Shown one piece after another: positions 17,402 through 26,516 of a DNA stretch of 64,000 nucleotides (position 1 is its first letter; each line of letters opens with the position of its first letter). The position numbers were made by a program, and so were the translations under genes. Origin of the DNA: Leptospira selangorensis (lineage in GTDB: Bacteria; Spirochaetota; Leptospiria; Leptospirales; Leptospiraceae); assembly GCF_004769405.1 (NCBI RefSeq), contig NZ_RQES01000012.1, positions 386,897-450,896 on the forward strand, given 5' to 3'. Under the pieces are notes generated by a model, which saw only the letters and a list, made by a program, of their open reading frames with translations, ran no database searches and was not told where the DNA came from.

Positions 17402-18388
17402 ATGAACCTCAATCGAAAAACTTGGATCTATATTCTTTTATTTTACACGATCGGCCTAGTAGGCTGCACAAAAGACAATAGTGGTACCGATCCTTTAATG
17501 TATTTGGTCGTATTTAATGGTCTTCCTGTTGCGGATATCGTATTCGAAAAAGGTTTTCCCGGCTCGGACAATACTCTTACTACAAATAATTTCACAGGAG
17601 TTGCGGGAGATTATACTATTACGGTAGGTGGAGAAGCAGCCACCGGGATCAATCTTCCAGGAGATGGAAGTTTAGAATTTATCATGCCCACAGTCTCGGG
17701 GATAACAGAGAACACTACTCTTCCACTGGTAGTTACCAAAAACGGAAATCCATTCCTTGCAAAAACGGTTAGATACAGACCGATTATAGATATTACGTTA
17801 GGAGCACCGAACAGTTACGGTAGACTCGTAAGTGCTTCCGACCAAAACAGTTATCTAAGAATCACATTAGGAAGCACAGGAGATGTTCTTTTTAATATAT
17901 TTGGGTACATCGGAGCTAATTTAAATTTATACTATTATACCAGCCCGACAGGCTCTAAGACCACGATCGTAGAAGACGGAAGAACGGGAGCTCAATTTAA
18001 AAAAGCAAATCTCACTAGTGGCACTTATATTATAGAAGTCAAATATTCCGGCGGCGTATTTCCCGCAAGTTATAGAACCAATATCGCAAACGGTCAAATT
18101 CAGGCAACTGGCGTTTCCAACCAAATGGACTATGCCAGATGTTACGATACCTTGGGAGGTGGAACAACATACGTAGGGGCTTCACACGATTGTAACGGCT
18201 TAAATGGAAGCACATACACTCGCAGCGGAAGATGCACTTATCCTAGTGACGGGGGACTTACTACCAGAAGTTATTATACCAGCGGAACGGGGTTTGGCGG
18301 ATTCGACCCTTGGTATGCACAAACCACCTGCACCCAACCTGGTTACGGATCTTATAACGAGTCTGAAGCTATCTACGAGTTTAACTAA
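17402..18388 (+). CDS. Putative lipoprotein, unknown function
   Basis: A 328-residue exported protein. The signal peptide (about residues 1-21) ends in LVGC, a plausible spirochaetal lipobox, with a polar KDNSG after the Cys. The mature part looks beta-rich: a first module (about residues 30-125) ends with VTKNGNPFLAKTVRY, and a second (about 135-225) resembles pre-peptidase C-terminal type beta-sandwiches. The C-terminal 90 residues are Gly/Thr/Tyr-rich with four Cys that could form disulfides. A good ribosome binding site (AAGGAAA) precedes the ATG. No enzyme motif was seen. Probably surface- or periplasm-exposed. Confidence 0.75.
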   Translation: MNLNRKTWIYILLFYTIGLVGCTKDNSGTDPLMYLVVFNGLPVADIVFEKGFPGSDNTLTTNNFTGVAGDYTITVGGEAATGINLPGDGSLEFIMPTVSGITENTTLPLVVTKNGNPFLAKTVRYRPIIDITLGAPNSYGRLVSASDQNSYLRITLGSTGDVLFNIFGYIGANLNLYYYTSPTGSKTTIVEDGRTGAQFKKANLTSGTYIIEVKYSGGVFPASYRTNIANGQIQATGVSNQMDYARCYDTLGGGTTYVGASHDCNGLNGSTYTRSGRCTYPSDGGLTTRSYYTSGTGFGGFDPWYAQTTCTQPGYGSYNESEAIYEFN

Positions 18389-18452
18389 GTAGAAGTCCTT
18401 CATAATTTTATAATATTTCCGCGGGTTCGGAAAATTTTAAGGATTGCCATTA

Positions 18453-19133
18453 GTGCTATATTCTTCAAAATCCGAGAAAATGTCCGTCCGAACCCGTCCC
18501 AAAATATTCTTAATAGACGATCACCCCATCGTTCGCTCCGGATTAGAATCAGAGATCAAGGCTTCCGGAGATTATGAATATTGTGGCTCCGCTTCTTCTA
18601 TAAAAGAAGGCACCAAAATGATGAGCTTCACCCGGCCTGACCTGTTGATCTGCGATGTTTCTCTCCAAGACGAAAATGGGATCAAAGAGTTAGATTCCAT
18701 TCGTAAAAAATTCCCGGAGATGAAGATCGTATTTTTGACAATGCATAGGGATTGGTCCTATTTACAAGAAGCTATTTCCGCCGGTGCGGACGGTTATATT
18801 CTAAAAAGTGATTCTATGGAATCGATTATGGCCTCCATTAAGAAAGTATTAAATAGAGGCAAGGTGTTTCCCGGAGAGATCGCAAACTTCAGTTATGACG
18901 AAAAACATATTAGAGATATCGCCGAAATCGTCAAAAAGCTCACCAAAAGAGAAGGCCAGATCTTGAACTTTCTATCCAAGGGAAAATTGAATAGAGAGAT
19001 CGCAGAAGAATTAAAACTAAGTGTCAGAACGGTTGAGGCTCATAGGGCATCCATTTTCAAAAAGTTAGAAGTGGATAATATGGTAGAATTGACCAGGATC
19101 TTAGTTCAACTCAAGTCTTTAGATACGAATTAA
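18453..19133 (+). CDS. LuxR/NarL-family response regulator
   Basis: A two-domain response regulator of about 226 residues. The receiver has FLIDDHP acidic residues, the phospho-acceptor D68 in LLICDVS, LTMHRD and the conserved Lys of YILKSD. The C-terminal LuxR helix-turn-helix is clear (KLTKREGQILNFLSKGKLNREIAEEL, then LSVRTVEAHRASIFKKL). The start is uncertain: GTG 18453 has TAAGGA nine bases upstream, whereas ATG 18480 would begin the protein just before the receiver. Its 3' end overlaps by four bases the convergent histidine kinase gene, which is its most likely partner. Confidence 0.88.
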   Translation: MLYSSKSEKMSVRTRPKIFLIDDHPIVRSGLESEIKASGDYEYCGSASSIKEGTKMMSFTRPDLLICDVSLQDENGIKELDSIRKKFPEMKIVFLTMHRDWSYLQEAISAGADGYILKSDSMESIMASIKKVLNRGKVFPGEIANFSYDEKHIRDIAEIVKKLTKREGQILNFLSKGKLNREIAEELKLSVRTVEAHRASIFKKLEVDNMVELTRILVQLKSLDTN

Positions 19134-21460
19134 GAACGAAGAAGTATCGTAAATCTAGTTCCCCTACCTTCTTCCGAAGAAACAAGTATCTCTCCTCCGT
19201 GAGCGGATACAATTTTACGAATGATAGAAAGTCCAAGCCCTGTCCCGTAAGGTTTTTTACTTCCGAAACCTGAATCGAAAATATATTTTTCCATATCCTT
19301 ACTAAAACCTTCTCCATCATCCTCAAAGATCAGATAAACGACATTCTCCTCTTTTTCGATCCGGATAGAAAAGGTACCTTTTTCATCAGTAGCTTCCGCG
19401 GCATTTTTCGCCAAATTAAAGATCAACCTACGGATGCGAAGTGGATCCAGATGAATATTTCCTTTTGCATTTATTTTAGAGACCAGTTTCATCTCTGTAG
19501 ATTGAAAGAAGGTCGCCAAATCCTCGAAAATTTCCTTAAAATAGGTTTTTATATCCACATTACGTAAATCCAAGATGATTCTATTTTTAGAAAAATCTAA
19601 TATATCTAAGGTAAGATTTGTAAGTGCATCCACTTCCTTCTCCGCTTGAAAAAGAAGACCAGTCTTAGATTTACCTTTTTGAGATCCTAAATTTTTTAAA
19701 TTTTGACGGATCATCGCGATCGGATGTCCTAGATCATGAACTATCTCCGCCGAAAGTTCTCCTATGATAGCAAGTTTCTCCCTATCTTGCCTTGCGATAT
19801 TACGTACTGAAAACGCAAGTGCATCAGCGATCCCTCTTACCCAATCTACTTGAGAATCATCCGAATAACCTTCAAAAGGAAGATCGAAGATCAATTTGTA
19901 AAGCTGCTCATCTTGGGCAGAAACGATCAGTCTATTATTTCGAACCACCGGTTCGGCAAGTGAAGAAGGCTCCAAACCCAGAAGATCCTTCACATCATAC
20001 TTATAAACTTCTACGGTTTCCAAATCGCCCTGGGAAGAAATAGAGTACCTTTTCCAAACGGAAGAATTCGGTTCTTCTAAATACACATAGACCGTTTGTT
20101 CTTTTCCGTTTTCATGAAAAATTTTCAGAGCAGTATCCGCGGCCTTATCATAAGAATAAGATTGCATAATCTCTCTTGTAGAGAAGACCAAAGATTTCAT
20201 TTTGATTCCCAATGTGTCCGAACGTCTGAATGCTTCTGAAAAAATTTTAGAGATCAAAATCGAATATGCGAGGATCAGCGCAACTTCTCCATATTGGATC
20301 AAATACATACTCTTCCAAAATCCTAAAAAGAACATGATATCATTTAAAGTACATAAGCTAATCACTATATAGCCCGCAAATAGAATGACACCCCCCTCAA
20401 TTCTTCTTTTCAGACCTATCGAAAGAAGAATCAGCCAAATAGGCATCGTGACTAAAGGCATATATAATGCGATTGGAAGAAGTGTAAGTGTATAGTATGT
20501 ATTCGGAAAAAATAATACGATAATAACCGCTAAATAGTAAGGAACACAAAAGTATTGGCCGAACCTTCTCCAAAAATCTGTCTTACAATATCTATATAAA
20601 AAAGCATACAAAGTCGGCCCGGAAGCATATACACTGATATATTCCAAACGGTTCGGTAGCTCCCATGAAATCCCCTGTAGAAATTCATACGCAAGCCTTG
20701 AATCACCATTTGTCAAAGAACGGATCATGATCAAAAAACAATGAAATGCGAATAATAAGTGAGCGGATTCGTTCCTTCTAAAAAAATAAAAGAATACATT
20801 ATAAAAAGACATTGTGGCCGCGATGAGCACCAAAGCCCACTCTAGGTCCCGCCGTTTCCTCACATCCTGCAAAACATTTTCCAATTCTCCCAACTGAATG
20901 GAATTCCAAACTCCTCCCCATCTGTTTTGAAAATTAGAAACATGAAATACCAACTCCAGATTTTCCGAATCAGGAGTTAGAGAAATTTTTAATTCATACT
21001 TTGCTATAGATTCAGATTTGGATTTTCCTACAGTTCCAACACTTGCTACTTTCTTTCCGTTCGCATAAAGTATATAAGAAGTTCCCAGGTCCGGGATCTT
21101 GAGAGCTAAGGTCTGCCTTCTTTCTCTCAATTTTAATTTAAGCCGATAAGTAGCGTAACCATGGCCTGCAATACCGGGATCTTTAGAAAAACTTTCCGTC
21201 CAAACAGAAGGAACAGTTACGATTTTTTTTTGGGATTTATATTTCGGACCTGAGAAGTCACCGGGAGAAATAAATTCTTCCCAATAAAATTCCCATTCTC
21301 CATCTAATGGAATGATCTTACCGTCTTGAAAAGAATGTTTACTTAAATCCAGAATTCCATTCTTCGCAGAAGAATGTTCCAGGCCCGATCCGATAAGACC
21401 GCAATGAAAAAGAAAAGAAGAGATTAGGAGGGCAAAGCAGGTTGTTTTTCCGAATCTCAC
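19130..21460 (-). CDS. 7TMR-DISM sensor histidine kinase
   Basis: A 776-residue kinase. The N-terminus has a signal peptide with a possible lipobox (FLFHC), then a periplasmic 7TMR-DISMED2-type carbohydrate-binding-like domain with the typical LDGEWEFYWEEF motif (about residues 30-195), and seven membrane helices (about 205-400). A GAF-like or linker region follows (about 420-560). The H-box is GELSAEIVHDLGHPIAM with H575. The C-terminal ATPase has NLAKNAAEAT and GTGLGLSIIRKIVSAHGG. The start codon is GTG with no strong ribosome binding site. It is convergent with the LuxR-type regulator gene. The ligand is unknown. Confidence 0.9.
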   Translation of the reverse strand: MRFGKTTCFALLISSFLFHCGLIGSGLEHSSAKNGILDLSKHSFQDGKIIPLDGEWEFYWEEFISPGDFSGPKYKSQKKIVTVPSVWTESFSKDPGIAGHGYATYRLKLKLRERRQTLALKIPDLGTSYILYANGKKVASVGTVGKSKSESIAKYELKISLTPDSENLELVFHVSNFQNRWGGVWNSIQLGELENVLQDVRKRRDLEWALVLIAATMSFYNVFFYFFRRNESAHLLFAFHCFLIMIRSLTNGDSRLAYEFLQGISWELPNRLEYISVYASGPTLYAFLYRYCKTDFWRRFGQYFCVPYYLAVIIVLFFPNTYYTLTLLPIALYMPLVTMPIWLILLSIGLKRRIEGGVILFAGYIVISLCTLNDIMFFLGFWKSMYLIQYGEVALILAYSILISKIFSEAFRRSDTLGIKMKSLVFSTREIMQSYSYDKAADTALKIFHENGKEQTVYVYLEEPNSSVWKRYSISSQGDLETVEVYKYDVKDLLGLEPSSLAEPVVRNNRLIVSAQDEQLYKLIFDLPFEGYSDDSQVDWVRGIADALAFSVRNIARQDREKLAIIGELSAEIVHDLGHPIAMIRQNLKNLGSQKGKSKTGLLFQAEKEVDALTNLTLDILDFSKNRIILDLRNVDIKTYFKEIFEDLATFFQSTEMKLVSKINAKGNIHLDPLRIRRLIFNLAKNAAEATDEKGTFSIRIEKEENVVYLIFEDDGEGFSKDMEKYIFDSGFGSKKPYGTGLGLSIIRKIVSAHGGEILVSSEEGRGTRFTILLRS

Positions 21461-21551
21461 GCGGCAAATCTATGGTGAATCTTGAAATCCGTAAATGCAA
21501 AACCTGTCTGTTATTCTAAAAATCCCTTGCCAGAGAATCTCGAATAAAAAT

Positions 21552-21638
<87 letters not shown>

Positions 21639-21644
21639 GGTAAA

Positions 21645-21695
21645 ACGGTTTAGATAGAGTGGAATAGTCGGACTTCCGACAAACTTCTAAACCGT
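21645..21695 (+). repeat. Nested stem-loop between the two tRNAs
   Basis: An outer perfect 10-bp inverted repeat (ACGGTTTAGA at 21645-21654, TCTAAACCGT at 21686-21695) encloses an inner 6-bp one (GTCGGA at 21667-21672, TCCGAC at 21675-21680). It fills most of the spacer between tRNA-Ile and tRNA-Ala and could be an RNA processing or folding element of the joint transcript. Confidence 0.5.
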
Positions 21696-21722
21696 GAAAG
21701 TTTCCACTCATCCCTGAAACAA

Positions 21723-21795
<73 letters not shown>

Positions 21796-21802
21796 ATGTT
21801 CT

Positions 21803-23419
21803 TTATTCCCTTCCCGTATTTTTTTTCCAAGAATCGATATCCGCTTTTTTCGATAGAATAAAGTTTTTAATCTCTTTCTCATTCTTTGTAGAGAATACGT
21901 AAATTTTTGCTCCGGGGCATTCTTCTTTATGCGCTCCTGGACCAAAAGTTTTTGATAAAACTTCTTCATCCAATTCATTTAAGATCGCAAAAGAATAATT
22001 CGTATCAAGCTGATACCATCTAAACGTATTTTGCCAAGGTCGAATGCTTAGATCCGGTTCGTAATAATCAGAGACTAGTCCTATCTTAGAGAAATTTCGA
22101 ACAGGAGCAGAAGTCCAAAAACCTCCCATACCTCTTTGCCAATGCTTCTTTCTGCCTAAATCATCTAGACAAGATATCCACTCCGGATAATATTCAATCT
22201 TTAGAGATTTATTTTTAATGAGATAAGAAGATAAATAACTCCCTCCATAGATAAGAATGAAGAAGGTAATTATCTTTAAGACCCTTCCTTTGATCAGAAT
22301 ACAAAAAAGACCGAATAAACTTGGAATCAAAATTCCTAAATAACGAAATGGAATTTTTTCGGGTAGTGTATTTTCTGAAACGTAAGCGGTCAAAATAAGA
22401 AAGAAAGGTAAGATAACTCCGGAGAATATGTAAAATAGATCTAAGTTTAAGGACCGATTATCATCTTTCCTGAACCTTCTTAAACTAAAGAATAATATAC
22501 CGCAACCGAAAGCGAGGATCCAAAGTATTCCGGTTAACGAGCCCAAAAAACTAGGAAAACTATTCCAAAAAGAGGGATCAAAGATTAATTTAAGATTTCC
22601 GAATATACTTTTTTCGAAATATCGATACGGAAAGAATACTGTATCATTTTTAACGAGTAGAGAATAAGTTTTAATTCCTGCAAATAGACCTAAAACAACC
22701 GGGACCCATTTCACTATATACGAAATCGAAAGTTTCGGTTCTTTAAAGATCTTACCCAGATTCGTAAATAATTCATATAAAAGAATAGGGATCAAAAAAG
22801 AAGGCAGAAATAATGGATCAGAAAGAACTGCTATGAAGATAAGTAAAAACTCGAGTATATAATGGGCCTTGTTCTTTTTAGGAGTGAAAAATAAAACCCA
22901 GGAAATCGGGAGCAAACACCAGGCTCCTGTATGAAACCCGGGAAGAAATAGAGGTAAGAAGCGACTCTCGAAAATGAAAAGTCCACCCAAAACAAACCAA
23001 ATAGAGATCCTATAAAGAAAACTAATATTAGATTCTTCTGGCAGACATCTTTTAAATAAAATATTCCAAGAGAAGAATAAAAATGTCCATTGTAAGATTG
23101 TAAATCCTAAATGAACGACTTCAATTGAAGCATTGATCGGAATTGCAAGTAGTCTAAGTAGAAAATATAAAAATAGATCCGGAAATAAATAAAAGGCAGG
23201 TGTCCAGGTCCAATCTTTCAATCCAGCGAATACGTTACCTTCTTCGTATCCTTTAATAAGTTCCGAGAATACATTTGCAAAAAATAAGGAATCAGTGGAA
23301 TAAAACGATCTTGCCGTTGATTCAGAACCGGAGATACTCCCCAAACTCATCAGAAAAATTGAAAAGGAGATAAGAAGGAAAAATAGTTTTATTTCCTTAC
23401 GATCTAAGAACTGATCCAT
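21803..23419 (-). CDS. Polytopic membrane protein, paralogue A
   Basis: A 538-residue protein with about twelve hydrophobic segments and a soluble C-terminal region of about 120 residues. It is clearly paralogous to the 546-residue protein encoded at 24813-26453: both share SFY-(S/N)-(T/S)DSLFF near the N-terminus, WTPA-(F/L)-Y-(L/F)-FPDL, and C-terminal CLD-(D/E)-L...W-RG followed by a WQN motif. The size and topology recall GT-C-type membrane glycosyltransferases, but no catalytic motif was identified, so that is only a possibility. The start ATG at 23419 (MDQF) is chosen because it aligns with the start of the paralogue and has GTGAG upstream; the frame opens at 23446. Confidence 0.8.
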   Translation of the reverse strand: MDQFLDRKEIKLFFLLISFSIFLMSLGSISGSESTARSFYSTDSLFFANVFSELIKGYEEGNVFAGLKDWTWTPAFYLFPDLFLYFLLRLLAIPINASIEVVHLGFTILQWTFLFFSWNILFKRCLPEESNISFLYRISIWFVLGGLFIFESRFLPLFLPGFHTGAWCLLPISWVLFFTPKKNKAHYILEFLLIFIAVLSDPLFLPSFLIPILLYELFTNLGKIFKEPKLSISYIVKWVPVVLGLFAGIKTYSLLVKNDTVFFPYRYFEKSIFGNLKLIFDPSFWNSFPSFLGSLTGILWILAFGCGILFFSLRRFRKDDNRSLNLDLFYIFSGVILPFFLILTAYVSENTLPEKIPFRYLGILIPSLFGLFCILIKGRVLKIITFFILIYGGSYLSSYLIKNKSLKIEYYPEWISCLDDLGRKKHWQRGMGGFWTSAPVRNFSKIGLVSDYYEPDLSIRPWQNTFRWYQLDTNYSFAILNELDEEVLSKTFGPGAHKEECPGAKIYVFSTKNEKEIKNFILSKKADIDSWKKNTGRE

Positions 23420-23522
23420 TAAACTCACTTCAGAAAGACTTCGCATCTAAATTGGACCGGTCAAGCGGATTCTAATCAGAAAAAGACTGGATATAATCTT
23501 GCTCAAAGGAAGAATTCGGATC

Positions 23523-24779
23523 ATGAAACTTTCCTTCTATAGATCCTTTCTAATTCCGGCGATTTCCCTAATACTATTCACCATCTCTTGTGACGATATA
23601 CGACGTCTACTGGTGGCCAATGTAGATGATATGGCAAAATACAAAGCGGAAGGAAAAGAATCCGGCTTGGCCGCGGTCTTCAATCAAAACGATGAAAAAA
23701 GAAAGAAGATCAAGATCGGCCTTACTACGATAGGAAAAGGATTCGAACAACCTGTAGATCTACTTATGATCCCCGGGCCAGATATCTTCTTGGTCGCGGA
23801 AAAAACAGGGGCCTTAAAATGGTTGGATCCAAAAGACGGAAGTTCAGGTATATTACTAAAACTTGATGGTATTTCTACGGACTCAGAACAAGGGCTTTTG
23901 GGAGTAGTGCTACATCCTGAATTCCCGGAAAAACCTCTTCTTTATTTGAACTATGTTGCAAAGAAGAATGGAGAAACAAGCAGAGTTTCCGAATGGACCA
24001 TAGATCTTCCTAAAGATCCTAAAAAGGCAAAACTTTCCAAAGAAAGGATATTAATGGAAGTCAAACAACCTTATGGAAATCATAACGCAGGACAATTGGC
24101 CTTCGGAAAAGACGGCATGTTGTATATCGCTTGGGGAGACGGAGGATGGATGGGAGATCCGAAAGGTAACGGACAAAATCCTTCCACATTCTTAGGGTCT
24201 GTTTTAAGAGTGGACGTAAACTCAAAAGATCCAGGCAAAGAATATTCAGTTCCAAAAGATAATCCTTTCTTAAAAGATCCTGCATTCAAACCAGAAACAT
24301 TCGCCTATGGTTTTAGAAATCCATGGAGATATTCTTTCGATCCTTCCGGAAGATTGATTATCGCAGATGTAGGCCAAGATCTATTCGAAGAAGTTGATAT
24401 AGTAGAAGCAGGAAAAAATTACGGCTGGAACAAAATGGAAGCAACTCATTGTTTCGAGCCTAAAACAGATTGTGATAAAAAAGGATTAACAGATCCGATT
24501 TACGAATATGGTAGAGAAGATGGAAGTTCAATCACAGGTGGGTATGTGGTCACTAATGATAGAATCTCAGACTTGCAAGGCAAGTATGTATTCGGAGATT
24601 TCGTATCGGGAAGGATCTGGGCAATCGACCTTCCTAAAGACGGAAATCCTGTAAAGGAAGCATACTCACTCGGGAAATGGCCTGTATTAATTTCTAGTTT
24701 TGGAAAAGATGCAAGAGGTTCCGTTTATATTGCAGATTTCGGAGCAGGACAGATCCTAAGGATAGATCCGGGTAAATAA
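23523..24779 (+). CDS. PQQ-dependent sugar dehydrogenase family lipoprotein
   Basis: A 418-residue exported beta-propeller. The signal peptide (about residues 1-20) ends in ISC, a plausible spirochaetal lipobox. GSDH-family motifs are present: [63 protein letters not shown], and [20 protein letters not shown]. It resembles YliI/Asd-type aldose dehydrogenases in the periplasm or outer envelope. The start ATG 23523 is supported by AAGGAAG about 10 bases upstream; a TTG further upstream is less likely. It is flanked on both sides by paralogous minus-strand membrane-protein genes. Confidence 0.88.
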   Translation: MKLSFYRSFLIPAISLILFTISCDDIRRLLVANVDDMAKYKAEGKESGLAAVFNQNDEKRKKIKIGLTTIGKGFEQPVDLLMIPGPDIFLVAEKTGALKWLDPKDGSSGILLKLDGISTDSEQGLLGVVLHPEFPEKPLLYLNYVAKKNGETSRVSEWTIDLPKDPKKAKLSKERILMEVKQPYGNHNAGQLAFGKDGMLYIAWGDGGWMGDPKGNGQNPSTFLGSVLRVDVNSKDPGKEYSVPKDNPFLKDPAFKPETFAYGFRNPWRYSFDPSGRLIIADVGQDLFEEVDIVEAGKNYGWNKMEATHCFEPKTDCDKKGLTDPIYEYGREDGSSITGGYVVTNDRISDLQGKYVFGDFVSGRIWAIDLPKDGNPVKEAYSLGKWPVLISSFGKDARGSVYIADFGAGQILRIDPGK

Positions 24780-24812
24780 TGTATACACCGGAACATTTTA
24801 AATTAGAAAATC

Positions 24813-26453
24813 TTAGTATCTGGAAGTGGAAAATTTCCAGATATCGATCTTACCTTGGTTCTCCTTTACAAACTTCAAACTTTTTTCCGGATTTCCAAAT
24901 GTATAAATAGGTATCTTATCACAATAAGAAACTGAAATTGGTTCTCCCAATTTTTCTCTCACGATTTTTTCATCCACACCATCTATAATCGCAAATGTAT
25001 AAGGTGGATTTTCTCTTTCGAACCATTTCAAATTGTTCTGCCAATAGAATAACATTAAATCATAAAGATAATCATCAGGCTCTAAATCTTTTTTGGAGAA
25101 GATCCTCATTGGTCTTACATACCAAAAACTTGCAACTCCTCGCTTCCAATTATACTTTTCCGCAAGCTCATCTAAACAAGCAATCTTTGTAGGATAATGA
25201 ATTAGTCCTAAACCTTTAGAATACGAAGAATAAATCCCGAAAAGGATCCCAAGAGAAAACAAAGCGCCCAATACAAATTTCGCGACCGGAATATCTGAAA
25301 TTCTTAAAATACAAATTATTCCAATCCCCAAAAATCCAAGAAGTATCTCTCCAAAATATCTATCGATCCCTTGGATACCCGCTCTTCCAGTTAAACCAAA
25401 AATAAATCCATATACCAAAAAAACAAAAGGAACTATAATCCCGAGAATGAGGAAGAGATAGGCAGGCTTATTTAAATTTTCTCTTCCTTCTTTTTTGGGC
25501 AAAAACTTTAAGACCACAAAAAACAAAATGATCAGAATAAGATAGATCCAATTTTCTTTACATAAATAAGAGAAAGAATGAAAGAAGTTTTCCCATTCCC
25601 AACTAGCAATAGCCTCCCCTATCTTTTTGGGCGCAGCAGTTCCCGGAAAGAATACAAAATTGTTCTTACGTAATATTTGAAAAACAATTCTGGAAGTTAC
25701 AATTCCCAAAAACACCGGGAAATAAGTGTATGCAATTTTTTGGAGCCTATGAATGGATCTTTCTTTAAACAACCAATCTAAAAGATGTAAACCCAAAAAG
25801 GGGATCAGAAAATAAGGAATAAAAAGTAGATCACTTAAAGAAAATAAGAACACCATCCCGGCAACAAGAATGAAGTCTCGCTTGGAATTACTCCCTTCCC
25901 ATTGATAAAAAAATCCCCAAGCCCAACATAGAACTGCCAGATTTCCACCGTGAAATCCCGGCAAAAACACGAACAGATCTTGTTTAAATAAAATTAATAT
26001 AATCCCAATAAAAAAACCGAAAGTTAGAACTAAACTCGTATTCTCGTAAGAAATTTTTTCTTTCGTCAACTTCTGTAAAAGGAAAATAATCCCGAATAAA
26101 AGAAAGATCCATTGGAATGCAGAATAAGATAAATGGGTAAGCTCCCAAGCACTATTCTCCAGTGATAAAAAAATGGTTCTAAGTGCAAAATACTGCACTA
26201 AATCGGGGAAAAAATATAAGGCGGGGGTCCAACCGAAACCATCCAAAGATATTAAAAAGTTTGCCCCGGGTTTTAGAAAAAGTTCCTGGTAAATTACTGA
26301 AAAAAAAAGAGAATCAGAGTTATAAAAGGAGTCAGCCAGTATAGGATCAACTGCCACTCTTCCCAAGGAGATGCAGAAACCTATAAAGCCGAGTACAGCA
26401 GTGATAAAAAAGAAAAGTCGGTTTTTTGTATTGAATCCTTGCAAAAAATCCAT
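24813..26453 (-). CDS. Polytopic membrane protein, paralogue B
   Basis: A 546-residue protein with about twelve hydrophobic segments and a soluble C-terminal tail, paralogous along its whole length to the protein encoded at 21803-23419. Shared features include SFYNSDSLFF (about residues 41-50), GWTPALYFFPDL, and in the tail CLDELAEKYNWKRG and FYWQNNLKWF. The conserved soluble tail ends with a short aromatic/Pro region (IYTF). No enzyme motif was recognised; a membrane glycosyltransferase-like or transport role is possible. Its start lies 63 bases from the divergent flavoprotein gene. Confidence 0.8.
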   Translation of the reverse strand: MDFLQGFNTKNRLFFFITAVLGFIGFCISLGRVAVDPILADSFYNSDSLFFSVIYQELFLKPGANFLISLDGFGWTPALYFFPDLVQYFALRTIFLSLENSAWELTHLSYSAFQWIFLLFGIIFLLQKLTKEKISYENTSLVLTFGFFIGIILILFKQDLFVFLPGFHGGNLAVLCWAWGFFYQWEGSNSKRDFILVAGMVFLFSLSDLLFIPYFLIPFLGLHLLDWLFKERSIHRLQKIAYTYFPVFLGIVTSRIVFQILRKNNFVFFPGTAAPKKIGEAIASWEWENFFHSFSYLCKENWIYLILIILFFVVLKFLPKKEGRENLNKPAYLFLILGIIVPFVFLVYGFIFGLTGRAGIQGIDRYFGEILLGFLGIGIICILRISDIPVAKFVLGALFSLGILFGIYSSYSKGLGLIHYPTKIACLDELAEKYNWKRGVASFWYVRPMRIFSKKDLEPDDYLYDLMLFYWQNNLKWFERENPPYTFAIIDGVDEKIVREKLGEPISVSYCDKIPIYTFGNPEKSLKFVKENQGKIDIWKFSTSRY

Positions 26454-26516
26454 CCAACAGGAGTTTTCTTTTTAGATCAGAGCGGGCAAGCCGATTTCTA
26501 AACATCTACAATAGTT

